This document shows positions 23,111-33,811 of a stretch of 64,000 bases of DNA, in pieces. Within the stretch, counting starts at the first letter, position 1. Each line of letters opens with the position of its first letter. The position numbers and the translations under genes were made by a program. This stretch comes from Parastagonospora avenae f. sp. tritici 18332-5. Lineage: Eukaryota; Ascomycota; Dothideomycetes; Pleosporales; Phaeosphaeriaceae. The notes beneath the pieces were generated by a model, which saw only the letters and a program-made list of their open reading frames with translations, was not told where the DNA came from and did not search any database. The stretch is from NCBI GenBank assembly GCA_022559985.1, contig JAFJTR010000002.1, forward strand, positions 806,001-870,000, written 5' to 3'.

Positions 23111-24391
23111 CTAGTCTGGTCCTCCAAAAGTCGATCCAATTTCTCCCCATTTAACCTGGCTGAAGGTGACCGTTGGGTTCTTCACCTTCTGCTGAATTGC
23201 GTCTGGGAAGCCCTCGGTGGCATTGCAAGGACCATTTGGCGCACCATCGAGCCAGGCCATGCCACCGCTCTTATCCCACCACAGACTGAATACAAGAACC
23301 ATGCCACGCTCCAAAGCGTCGCCCATAGTCTTATGGCCGCCGAATTTGTTGTATTCCCTGGCGCGAGGCTGAGCTGAGCACCAAACCTGGTCCATGGTGA
23401 CGTTCTGCATGGCATTTTCGATAACGATGCCGTCTTGGACATATTTACGAACGATGGCTTGGAGCACGCCGTACTTGGCTGGGAACTGAGTGACGACGGT
23501 GAAAGGCCGCGTCGTGTCAACCTTGAGGCCAGGGCCGTAGAAGTCCTTGGAGTTCCGGAAGTTGTAAGCGTTGTCTCCGCAGCCCGTCTTTCCACAAACA
23601 CCAGTGACGCTACAATCGTCGCCAGTGCATCTAAATATTCCCTCCTTCGCGCATACATGAGGCGCGATTTGATTTGCGCGATTGTTTGCCTCCCAAATGT
23701 CCATTTCGTTGCAGCATGCGCCTTCGTTGTTGACATTGGCCTATGGGACATCAGCTGTTGCTCAGCCCAATGTACCGGATATACTTACTTCACCATTTAT
23801 GAATGGTTTGACACCGCACTGAGCATCGCAGTATCCTGTCCCAAAGGCGGCGCCCGCAGGGTTGAGGTCTGAGCGTCCACCAGCGGCATCCATCTCGCTC
23901 AGATACAAAGCGCTGTTCATACCACATGGCAATTGCGACATGTCGACGTCAAATGAGAACTCGTTGCCGTTCAACTGTAGCATCTCGTACTTTTCTTCGC
24001 CTTCAGCCAATAGGTACACCCTAGGGCTCATGTAATCGCCAGCCGGATTGAACATGTCCAAGCGCAGCTTTCCACCATCAGTAAAAACTGACTGTGTTGT
24101 GTAGTTTTGGATGCCTTCGATAATGCAGTTCTGGGCGCACGTCTCCTTGTCAGGACACGCCGTTGGGTTAAGTGGATTGTTTCTGTCACCGCAGCTCACA
24201 GTCGAATTGGTTCTTGGGTGGATGTTGTGTCTCAAAGCATCGATAACAATCGCGGTGTCCAGCGCCCTGCATCCACCAGCTTTCGTGCATTTCCAAGTTG
24301 TCAATTTGGGTCGTACTTCAGGTATGGTTCCTAGCGTTTGACAGGTGGCTAAACCCAGCAAAGCTGTTGCAAGAATGCAAGAAAGTATCAT
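23111..24391 (-). CDS. Glycoside hydrolase family 7 cellulase, secreted
   Basis: Two exons (24391-23789, 23740-23111) encode 410 residues. The signal peptide is MILSCILATALLGLATCQ, and the mature protein starts at the Gln usual for the family. The catalytic motif EMDIWEAN in exon 2 carries the nucleophile and the acid/base Glu, and many paired Cys fit the GH7 disulfide pattern. There is no C-terminal linker or cellulose-binding module. The length is closer to endoglucanases than to long-looped cellobiohydrolases, so the mode of action is open. It would cut beta-1,4-glucan outside the cell. It lies head-to-head with the CmcJ-like gene. Confidence 0.93.
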
Positions 24392-25232
24392 GTTAAAAAA
24401 ATTCGAGAATTGACGCTTGCTCAAGAGAGGCAATCAGCGAGCTGGTTCGAGTGCATTACCACACTATTTATAACTCTTCGACCAAGAAGCGCCGAGTCCG
24501 AAACCTCTTCCTGGGATGTGTGGACAATAATCTGGCCTGTCCGCCGGTACTTGCTCCGTTCTGAACTGACGCTTTGGTGTTGTTTTGGGTATAGTAGTGA
24601 CAAGGGGCAGTCAGCACTCTTCCCAAAACGAACGAAATGGAATGATCAAAAATTGAATGATCAAATTAAATCTTATTCATGTACGCGACATACCACAGTA
24701 AGCTCGGACTTTCCGTCCCTATTGCGGCTGTTCAGAGAGAAGGGGAGGTAGTACTAGGGGTTGTCAACTAGGGCGAAAAGCGACCAGAATGCAACAAGCA
24801 GCAGCCTATCCTACAGGCTGAGGTCATACGTAATGTCGCTAGGCTTCGACCGCGAAGCGAAGACTCGGTGTGTAGCTCCAGGCTATCAGAAGACACACTC
24901 CACTTTCCGTCGTAGTTAATGTCCTGCAGTATGTACAGCACAAGTGCGACGCTACCGTAGTGGCCGTGCTCACCTTCCCGTCTCCCTGCGGCCGACGAAT
25001 ATCCCTTTTCTGTCCGCGACGACTTTTGGGCTGTGATTCATGTAATGATGCAGGAAATCTGTGGCTACCATGCGACTGATATCTCTGGGAGAAGAACATT
25101 TGTGGCGTGCAGTAACGCGTACGTGTGCGGCTACCCCTCTTTCGCAGCAACCTTGAAGCGGATGCGGCTGCCATCGATCTTTATAAAGCCTTATGGACCG
25201 CAAGAGTTCTCAACACCTATTTTGCGATAATC
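24392..25232. promoter_or_regulatory. Upstream region between divergent GH7 and CmcJ-like genes
   Basis: 841 bp separates the two start codons. It should contain both promoters. Short open frames in it do not look coding. Confidence 0.45.
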
Positions 25233-26157
25233 ATGGGGAAAGACACGATCGAAAGAAGCGATGGTGGCGATGTTGTGGCTGACATAAATTACTTCCCGGC
25301 CACCAGCAAGCCCATTTCCAAAGCATCATGGAAGCCGCGATACCTGGATGAGCCCGACGATTTCACACGATCCATGACCGTACGCGATGTGCGTAGAAGC
25401 GAAAGAGACTTTCATCTCGATACAGACGGTTTCACCTTTATCAGCCTTCCTCCAGCAAATCGAGTAGCACGTGAAGATGATGAAGAGACAGTGAAGCGCA
25501 GCTACTACCCCGAGCTCGAAGAAATTGCGAGAAAACTGTACATCTACAACATCTAGCTTTATGAAGAGCAGAAACTAACATCGCAGAACCGGTGCATCAA
25601 AAGCACACGTCTTCAACCACGTCATGCGTGCACACACTTCGCCCGCCTCAAAAGGTGTCCAAGATGCCCAAGGCCGCTGGCAAGACATTCCTGCCGGTCA
25701 CCCACATGTCGACTATGCCGATACACCTGGCGCCATGTTAGGCACTCGAGCGGAGCTAAGCCTTCCACCCTCCATCGACACGCTCTTCGATACCACCAGT
25801 CGCTATGCCTTCCTCGGCATGTGGCGGCCGCTCAAAGCTGTGCGTCGAGATGCGCTCGCAGTATGCGATGCAGCAACAGTGCCGGACAAGGATTATCAAG
25901 TCCGCCTACGCGAGTTCAGCCGGACGGGCATCAAGAGCGCGAACTATGTCATGAGCCATGCTGATGAGAAGGAAGCGCATGAGTGGTGGTATATGAGCCA
26001 GATGCAGCCAGATGACATGGTGGTCTTCAAGGGATTTGATACCAAGCAGGACATACCGGGGTGGAGATGTCCACATACGGCATTCAGAGTAAAGGGAAGT
26101 GAGAAAGAGGAGGCCAGGGAGAGCATTGAGGCCAGGGTCATTTGCTTTTGGGACTAA
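25233..26157 (+). CDS. CmcJ/AsaB-type non-haem oxidoreductase-like protein
   Basis: Two exons (25233-25537, 25587-26157) encode 291 residues, the usual length of this fungal family. The start is MGKDTIERSDGGDVVADINY. The segment LTGASKAHVFNHVMR is restored by removing a 49-nt intron with a CTAAC branch site. HVDYADTPGA follows, with the His and Asp expected for metal binding in this 2-oxoglutarate-dioxygenase-like fold. Later the protein has the characteristic WRPLKAV stretch, the pair DAATV and LREF, and ends in CPHTAFRVKGSE followed by an RVICFWD-like finish. Relatives act as hydroxylases or desaturases in secondary metabolism; the substrate here is not known. Its 3' end lies 90 bp from that of the SDR gene. 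Confidence 0.85.
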
Positions 26158-26247
26158 AGCAGGATCTTCCCTAAAAAATAGGAGGCCTGTCAGAATTTTA
26201 TTTCTCGTACGAAAACGATCATATTTCCGCCTCAGCTTCTTCGGCAT

Positions 26248-27120
26248 TCACTCATGATCCGTCTTCGTTATCACACCTCCCCACTCCTCCAACAGCTCCA
26301 ATGTACTCGTACACTTTCCTCCAATCGCTGCCGGCGCATCACTTCCTAGCGGAACCCTGATTGGTACCTCTTTTCCCTCCCCTATACCCTCTTTGCACAA
26401 GACATCGACAATAATTTTGCTCCCCTTTTCAACATCGCCTGGCTGCTTCCCATCTGCCGCCCACGTCGCGGCCAAGTTCTTCCCCACCCCGGTCTCACTA
26501 TAGCAGTCCAATTCCTTGGCGCTTCGAACCCTCTTACTCGGATTGAGAAAATCGGTGCGGAAGTACCCAGGTTCAACGACTGTGACGCTAATACCAAGAG
26601 GCGCGAGTTCCTCTCGCAATCCTTCCGTCAGGCCTGAAACGGCAAACTTAGTCGAGCTATAAAGCGCATACCCAGCTCCACTATACCAGCTTCCTATGCT
26701 GCCGAAATTTGCAATGGCGGTATGGTGCGATGCAGAGGTAGCGCGCATATGTGGCAAGAAGGCTTTGCACACATTCAACGTACCCAGCACATTCGTGCTG
26801 AAGATGGCGAGATCTTCGGCGGGAGAGGTTTCTTCGATGGCGCCGAACAGCATGTAGCCGGCTGCGTTGACGAGATGGGTTATGTAGCCATATTTTAAGA
26901 CTGCGGCTTCCGCTACGGCTTCAATGGAGGACTGGGGGGAGGTTACGTCGAGAGCGACTGTGTGGGCGCCGGCGGAGGCGAGGGAGGACAGCGAAGAAGC
27001 TGAGCGCGCGCTGGCGATGACTTTGTGTCCGCGTGAAAGGGCTTCGAGGGCGATGGAGTGGCCGAATCCCGCGGAAGCGCCTGTGATGAACCATACTGGT
27101 GTTTGAGGAGAGTCGGACAT
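26248..27120 (-). CDS. Short-chain dehydrogenase/reductase
   Basis: An intronless frame of 290 residues. The classical SDR motifs are all present: TGASAGFG cofactor loop (about 14-21), LDVTS for the adenine pocket, NAAG (about 85), a catalytic Ser in NFGSIGSW, and YSSTK with catalytic Tyr and Lys (about 153-157), then the PGYFRTDF turn. Arg after the second beta strand (ASARS) suggests NADPH use. The substrate is unknown. It converges on the CmcJ-like gene, and the two could be read together only as neighbours, not as a transcript unit. Confidence 0.93.
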   Translation of the reverse strand: MSDSPQTPVWFITGASAGFGHSIALEALSRGHKVIASARSASSLSSLASAGAHTVALDVTSPQSSIEAVAEAAVLKYGYITHLVNAAGYMLFGAIEETSPAEDLAIFSTNVLGTLNVCKAFLPHMRATSASHHTAIANFGSIGSWYSGAGYALYSSTKFAVSGLTEGLREELAPLGISVTVVEPGYFRTDFLNPSKRVRSAKELDCYSETGVGKNLAATWAADGKQPGDVEKGSKIIVDVLCKEGIGEGKEVPIRVPLGSDAPAAIGGKCTSTLELLEEWGGVITKTDHE

Positions 27121-27857
27121 TGCGAAAGCCTTCGTTTAGAGCCGTCTGCCCTTTGGCCGCGCTTATCGTTATGAAGCTGTTTCAGAGGGAATCAACTTTT
27201 TGGCGTTATATGTGCCTTATTTTGCTGTCTTGTAGGTTGTGAAAAATGTTTGGTTTCTTTGTAAAACAAACCGTAAACAGTCGACTGGGCCTCATTATAT
27301 ACGCAACCCTCGTCCCACATATGCGTCCATCCATCTCTTACAATCCTGCTTATCTCCGGCTAATTCCACTACTATGCACACCCTCAGGATACCTTGGCCC
27401 GACTTTGGTCGGAATTCCACCAGGTTTGGGAGGGCATCGCTTGGCAGTGCCCGAAAAAAATCGGCAACCTATCTTGATCTTCAGAGATGACATGCGACTG
27501 CAAGAATCGTCTTCTTGCATAGAGTGCTTAAAAGGTAGCCTGTGAAGCTTTCCTAGCTGACGCAGGTGGAGCGCGGGGCTCTCGGTCATAGGATAACAAG
27601 GCGACCGGAAATCACCACCTCCCCCTTCAACTATATAGTCGCTTTGAGTTACACGTTTCTATCGCGCCTGCGTAAGCGTGGTAGACTTCGATAATAGATC
27701 AGCGAGCAAATTCTTGGTCGGCGTGAGTTATACGACGACACGTATGGTCGTCATTTCCACAATTGTGGAGCCTGCTGCCTGCGGCGAAGACTTGTAACTC
27801 GACTCTGACTTGCACGTACAGTCTTTTCAACTCCAATCAAAGTCAAGCTGTCACGAC
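27121..27857. promoter_or_regulatory. Upstream region between divergent SDR and F-box genes
   Basis: About 740 bp with no supportable gene. It separates the leftward SDR gene from the rightward F-box gene and probably carries both promoters. Confidence 0.45.
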
Positions 27858-28922
27858 ATGGAGGAGAATACATCATCATTGCGAGAGCCCGCCACAAATC
27901 TCTTGGACCTGCCACGAGAATTACAAGATGCAATTATCGCACACCTTAACTCACGCCAACCAAGTAGCGAACGCCGATTTTGTTGCATGCCAGATCGCAC
28001 TCTCCTAGACTTGTCATACACATGCAAAGCCCTACGCACAGCTTGCCTGCCTACGATCTACAAAAACATCAATCTCATTGCATGGGAAATGAACGTAGAC
28101 CAACCATTCCATCGCACAGCCGCCCTCCTCCGGACACTTTTATCGTCCGATCACCTGGGTAGATGCATACAGACACTCGAAATACGGCGCTTAGACCCAA
28201 CGGATAGAACAACTGAGCAGCTACTGGAGCATACACCACGACTCGCACATCTTTCATACTGCTACTATATTGACTTTTACGAGGAGGGCGACCCGCTGCC
28301 AATCAACACGGAACGTCTTTCAGGCGCGCTTGGTCGCGTTGGAGGAACTCTCCGGCATCTGACGATTGGATACAAAGCAAGGACAAAGTATCACGGGCTG
28401 TCAAGTCGGCCGCGACCGCCGATATTACATTCTCCTTGCTCGCTTAAGCATCTTACTCTGGTCGAACACCTGGTCATCCCGCTGGACGTGCTTCTCGGTT
28501 CGGATGTAGAGCAGGCGCCACCACTCGCCGACGTTCTCCCGCCAGGTCTGATAAGTCTCCACTTCGAGCGAGGAGCGCAGTACGGCTTCCAGGACCCAGC
28601 CGAACACGACCCGATGTATTTAGTACTGGCGCCATTTGTCGAAGGATGCCAGTGGAAACTCCACACGCCGAAGCTCAAGCGTGTGAGTGGAGACATACGC
28701 GTGTGCACTGCTGTGCGGGGTGGGTGTCTAGAGTTGCATAAACGCAGCAAGGCAGTGGAGAAGCTGCTCAACGAAAACGGGCTGAAATACCCGGAAGATT
28801 TGGAGCTGCTGATGAAGGATAATTTCCTACTGCCGCAGGGTGAATGGGGAGGGGGGAGGAAGGGGTTTACGGAGCGGTTGACTTGGGAGGATCTCGGGCT
28901 GGAGGATTGCGATTCGGATTAG
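27858..28922 (+). CDS. F-box-like protein
   Basis: An intronless frame of 354 residues. Residues about 14-60 (LLDLPRELQDAIIAHL to LRTACLPTIYKNI) fit an F-box, with Leu-Pro and the following amphipathic helix. F-box proteins link substrates to SCF ubiquitin ligases through Skp1. The rest shows leucine-containing stretches resembling irregular leucine-rich repeats (HLTIGY, SLKHLTLVEHL, LISLHFERG) and an acidic end (EDLGLEDCDSD). The substrate is unknown. Fungal genomes hold many rapidly changing members of this type. The ATG at 27858 is preferred because it is followed directly by this polar head. Confidence 0.75.
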   Translation: MEENTSSLREPATNLLDLPRELQDAIIAHLNSRQPSSERRFCCMPDRTLLDLSYTCKALRTACLPTIYKNINLIAWEMNVDQPFHRTAALLRTLLSSDHLGRCIQTLEIRRLDPTDRTTEQLLEHTPRLAHLSYCYYIDFYEEGDPLPINTERLSGALGRVGGTLRHLTIGYKARTKYHGLSSRPRPPILHSPCSLKHLTLVEHLVIPLDVLLGSDVEQAPPLADVLPPGLISLHFERGAQYGFQDPAEHDPMYLVLAPFVEGCQWKLHTPKLKRVSGDIRVCTAVRGGCLELHKRSKAVEKLLNENGLKYPEDLELLMKDNFLLPQGEWGGGRKGFTERLTWEDLGLEDCDSD

Positions 28923-28949
28923 TGAGTTCGAAGGGGTGTTTTGTATTAA

Positions 28950-30274
28950 TCATGCTTCAGCCACGAGTTTTTCGCGAGGATAATTCAGGAATTCCTCCCA
29001 CTCAAGTCCCAGGTGGTTCGAAATAAGCTCAAAAATATACACGCCAGCATCGCCGACCTGCCACAGCTCCTTGCCTCGATGTAAGAGCACCGCATAATAC
29101 GCCATAACGACCAAAGCCTCTGGCCTTTTGCTTTCGAGTAGCGCGGTAAATTGTGGCGGCACTAGCATCGCCCAGTTGTAGATCATCTGGTGCTGGTTCT
29201 GACGAGCACCCATTTCCGCGTCACCCGCATCAAAGCCAAGCTGTAGATACTTGATCGCCGCGCGCGTCGCCATTTTCTCTTCTTCAGACAAATTGGGCGA
29301 TCTGTCGATGAAGTCATGGAAAGAATGACACTCCTTCCCAACCGGTTCTCGCGACGTGAATGCGCGGCTCATGGACAACATGGGCTCTAGTTCCGACTGC
29401 ATGAGCAGCGGCCAGGCCGAGTTGGCGATCACGAAGATTCCTCGATGCATGTTGATGCACTGCACGTAATGCTTGATGAACGCATCCAAGCCGCCAGGAT
29501 GTCGTCTGCTCAGCGTCTCGGCCAGGAAGTGATGGCCCAGTACTGACGAAAAGAGCAATACTGCAACACAGTTCGATTCATCTACCGCGGTCCATGTAGC
29601 GTTGAACAGCGATATTGCGCGCGTTTGTAGTGAAACTGCTTGATGCAGATAATGTGTGGCTCTCTCGGGACGAATGCAAGCCAGATGCTGCGCCGAAAAG
29701 GCAAGGATGGCGTGTAGTAGGTATGGGGTTTTGTTGGCTTCTCTCAGACCAAGACTGAGACCGGAATACTGGTAGTTCTCAACGCCAGCACCAAGGTTGA
29801 ACATGTCGCTGTCTTGGGTCACGTGGATGAGTAGATCCATGTGGTCGAGATTCACCGCAGCGTCTGAACTTGGCTCTTGGGGAAGCGCAGGGCCTGGAGC
29901 GTCGGTCGGCGTCGGGGGCGTTAATGGTAAGTTGGCTGGACAGGGATTTCCATAACCTGATGATGATGGATCAAAGTACGGTTCGTGCGGGCTCGAAGCA
30001 GCATCGACGAATTTGTTTTCCTGCGCCGGAAACGCATAGCTGCAAACCCGATCGGATACTGTGCAAAGACCGCACACTGGACGACTCTCATCACACTACA
30101 AGACATGGATATCAGTAAGATGTCGAATGTAGGATTAGTGTTTCCGGGAACTAACCTTGACATGTCTCCGTTTGCTATTCGCCAGGATCAGCATACATAA
30201 GACTACAGCAACCGTTCCGCGACGTACCACTCCGTGCACCCACCCCTCGACTTCCTATGGCTACGTCTCAACAT
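28950..30274 (-). CDS. Zn2Cys6 transcription factor (UPC2-like layout)
   Basis: Three exons (30274-30228, 30174-30156, 30095-28950) encode 403 residues. The second exon is only 19 nt. Splicing creates a complete binuclear zinc cluster with spacing C-x2-C-x6-C-x5-C-x2-C-x6-C: GCTECKRRHVK, then CDESRPVCGLC, ending in RVC. The cluster lies at the very N-terminus, after basic residues MLRRSHRKSRG. A Ser/Pro-rich linker follows, then a helical regulatory domain starting near NLDHMDLLIHVTQDSDMFN, as in fungal sterol-uptake-type (UPC2-like) factors. A role in sterol genes is only suggested by this resemblance. Its 3' end is 27 bp from that of the F-box gene. Confidence 0.88.
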
Positions 30275-31057
30275 CCCTTATTACAATCGTAGTAGAAATA
30301 GCCATGCTTAGATACGCGTGTTACATGATGCGCGATGAGATGATAGAATGAACCTCGGGACTGCATCCCCTCTTAGCGTTCCTTCAAGCTGACGTGATAC
30401 GCGTATTTGGCCTTTCCGGCCTAGCTCATCTTCCATGCCCCATTATGCAAACTTCTTCAAAAACATCCCAGTTCGGTTTTGCAATTCTCGCCATATACGA
30501 TGATGGGGCTGAATAGTTTCGCTCCGCTGGTAAGCGTACCTTAATCTTCTTCAACATACCTACCCCTCTAGCAGCTTCACCTTAGCGGCCGATCGACATG
30601 ATAACAAACATTGATATGTCCCACACCTTCCACACAACTCTACGGATACGACCAGGTTCAATCGTGCTGTCTTGGTCATGTACCAATTTTCGGCTTCATT
30701 GGTTCGCAACAACAGCCTTCTTCAACATGCACATGCGTTCATGACAATGGGTCTCCTTCAGAACACACATGCACCCCTCTTTGGGGCATGACTTTTTTCG
30801 GCATCTTGTTCTCGACTACAACACAGAACAACCAGTAATATCCCAAAGCTATACAAATATAGTTTCAAGCTTTTTTTTCGTGTAATCGATAATCCCCTAA
30901 CATACTTCTCATCCCACTCTCCCGTCCTTCACACGCAAGGACTCTCAGCACCTCACGAGGTCCGATGCCCAGACACCACAAGCCGTTTGATTGGAAGGAT
31001 GGTAATGAAGATGAAACATTCGGAATATCTCAATTGTAGAAATTCGACCTAGCTTAC
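30275..31057. other. Intergenic, no supportable gene
   Basis: About 780 bp with a T-run at 30873-30880 and otherwise ordinary sequence. It holds the promoter side of the Zn2Cys6 gene and the 3' flank of the broken kinase-like gene. Confidence 0.5.
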
Positions 31058-33608
31058 TTACTCCTCTTCGAACTCCCTCTGCCATCTCCACTCGATTTCC
31101 TCTTCGCTCCCGACTCGGTACACGCGCAGCGCTCCCATCCAATACCGCAGCAACAGGCTGAACTGCTCCCGTACTTGACAACTCAGCTGCGACAGCTATC
31201 GGCGCTGCAACAAGTAGAGAGCCTTCCTCCATCCCCTCCTCACCTCCTCAACTTCCTTCGTAACATGCGTCGACATACTCGGTCGATAACTTTCTCCGCC
31301 AAACCCCCCGTCAATCTCATCTCTACTTCTCGACCCACTTGCATCAACTACAGCGCTTCCATCTCCCAACGCCACAATAGGATCAGCAGGATGTCTCCTG
31401 CCCCTCCTCGCCCTCTCCATAACCTGCTCCGCCATACTCAGGCGATAACTCTCGTCGCCAAACTCGTCCTCATCACCCGCCCGCCACATGTCCGGCGGCC
31501 CGTCTAAGTCCTCACTCGAACTATCCTCGTGGCCCGGCCGCCTTCTGTCTTCCCAGCGCCAACGCTTCGGCACGCGGTCGCCCATTGCGAAGTCTTCTTT
31601 CTTCCATTCCCAGACACGTCGGAACCGGAAACGTTCATGACGGTTTGCTCCCATTTTTTCAGGCCGTCGGTTGCACTTCGCAGCTTTGAGGCTTTATCTG
31701 GATACATGTTGTGTGCCGTATGGCCAAAATCGATCATCAGCGCTGTCCTGTAGGAGGGATGGATACATACAAGTGGGGTGTTGGGTGGCCAATGACGACG
31801 TTTCGAGTCTTGATGTCCACGTTCGTCAGGGGTCGCCAGGCAGCAGGTCTGGGTAGGTTAGGATTCCTCATTCCCTTGTTGGCGAATGTAGGTTCGTTGT
31901 GGGCGACTGTGCGACCTGTATACATCATATGCAGACATTCGGCAAGGCCACGGATTAAAGCCAAAGCATTGGCTCTGGAAATTGGTGTTTTCTGTGCGGT
32001 ATTAGCTGCTTGTTTATTGCGACAGCAATTGATGAACTCACCCGGGCGTTCTCTTTCGAGTACTCTCTATCAGGTCGTGCAAGCTGCCGTGTGGCGCCCA
32101 GTCCAGATAAAGGTAGCCAAGGTATCGAGGAACACCGTCTCGACGTCTATGAGACCAACCTCGTGTCTTTAGAACATTGTGGCAAGCTTGAAGGGAGGCC
32201 TGGATATCATGTTCCGCCCCTACGAAGTCTTGCACACTCACCAGATTGTGTTCTCCTTGGAACTTGACAGCCATACGCTTTGAAAAACATTAGTAGGTAA
32301 CAAGTAGTGTGAGTCTAAGCACTTACGTCTACTACTTGTCCATACTTATCGACGCTGACAAAAAAATTCACTACTCTTTGGTACGCTAGATGACGACTCG
32401 GAGGCTCAAGGTGATGGTGCGGGTTGCGATAAATAGTCTTTTCGTATCTCCGCCGACTCTTTTAGCTCGTACTTCGACCACGTCATTGGCGGTTGGGCGC
32501 GGGAAGTCACCTGGCGTGGCTGCAATGCAAATGTGATCGTTTGCTGATCCCGTATCTGATGATCCGGTATCTGCTGATGCCGTGCGAGGAACCGGGTATG
32601 TTTCCCACATGTATCTACGGTTCCAGTCGTGTCCGATAGTTTGGTAGGATGTGAGATCCTCGGGGACTTGTGCAGCCCAGTTCGTTATAATCTCGGCCTC
32701 GAGTGTGGCTGCACGCGTTAGCACGAGCTTCTTTCCAATATTAGTATCTGCCTATCATCATTGTTGGCTCTGTCAGTCGCCACAGTCCTACCAATAGCGT
32801 AATTTCGAAAATTCCCCCGTTCGGCTACGGTAGCTCTGGGGATAGAATCATAAAATTTCTATATTGCGGCACTGAGCTCGTAGTTCTGCTGGGCTAGTCG
32901 CGGATCACGCTCTTTTGTCCCAGCTTCTATCAAAGCTTGCGCTGATGAACCTGGGTAGGCTCTACTATACCAGATGTGCTGATAGTCTTGAAGATTTACC
33001 TGCACGTCTACACTATTGTTAGCGAGGCATGGAATAGGGGGCCGAAGATCTCACATTGAGACCAATGCAAAGGTCTTTTCTCTCGTTGGTTTGCATTATT
33101 TTGTGGCTCTGAATTGACGCCTAGCTTCATCCCAACCGAGTAGAGTCGGAAATCTGCCTTATAAGCATCTGGTAAAGCATCATAGTAGTCCTGGTCCTCT
33201 CTGTTGAACTTGTAGATCAAGTCCTGTTGGACCATGTAGTCGCTGAAAGGGCCGTTGTTTGCTCCCAGGTTAGCCATTTTTGTGAGTAGACGCTAGTGAA
33301 ACCAGCTCGATAATCTTGTAGAGGGTGCGTATATGCGGCTTGTAGATTGTTGTGAGACTTTTGTCTTGGAAGCAGGCCGTCCGAAGACACGCGCGGTATA
33401 CCTGATTTTGAGCAGTCATGTTGCTGAAGCGCGTCTTTGTCCGTATGTGCTGCACAATGCTGTTGTGCTGCTTGACAACAATGGGGAAAGACTGGCCTCG
33501 AATGGATAACAATGCCGTGAGTGAAATGGTTACCGCAGTACGTGTGTCGTAGAATGATGTCGAGATGTCAAGTCGCACCTGCCTCTCCAAGGCATCCCAC
33601 GTGATCAT
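31058..33608 (-). pseudogene. Protein-kinase-like gene with several lesions
   Basis: Exons can be joined from ATG 33608: 33608-33402, 33292-33055, 33007-32792, 32747-32327, 32277-32242, 32199-32042 and from 31974. The product would have about 250 residues of unknown type and then a kinase-like domain with an MAVKF beta-3 Lys, a hinge-like YLYLDWAPHGSL, a catalytic loop NVDIKTRNVV and the metal motif MIDFGHTA. An acidic-basic tail follows. Breaks: TAG 32861-32859; a frame change near 32430; another near 31755-31770, just before the metal motif; a third at the T6 run 31654-31659; and TAG 31198-31196. Catalytic residues themselves are intact, so decay may be recent. Some frame changes could be assembly errors. 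Confidence 0.65.
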
Positions 33609-33811
33609 CGTTGACTTTGGAGCCCACCACAGCCTTGAGCATTTAGATTATCATTACTTATCGCCGTCCTAAAAGACAGCATCTTCTCTTCTATACATAT
33701 ATACCCATATTCAAACGCCATACCATGCCCTATGTCCCATCATGATGAAATATGTACAACAATCTTATGCACTTCCACCAAGCCATCCCCGCCCCGCTCT
33801 ACTAACTACAG

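Noticed and set aside
18699..27120. Secondary-metabolite gene cluster
   Set aside because: No backbone synthase, transporter or pathway regulator is present; kept only as a low-interest observation.
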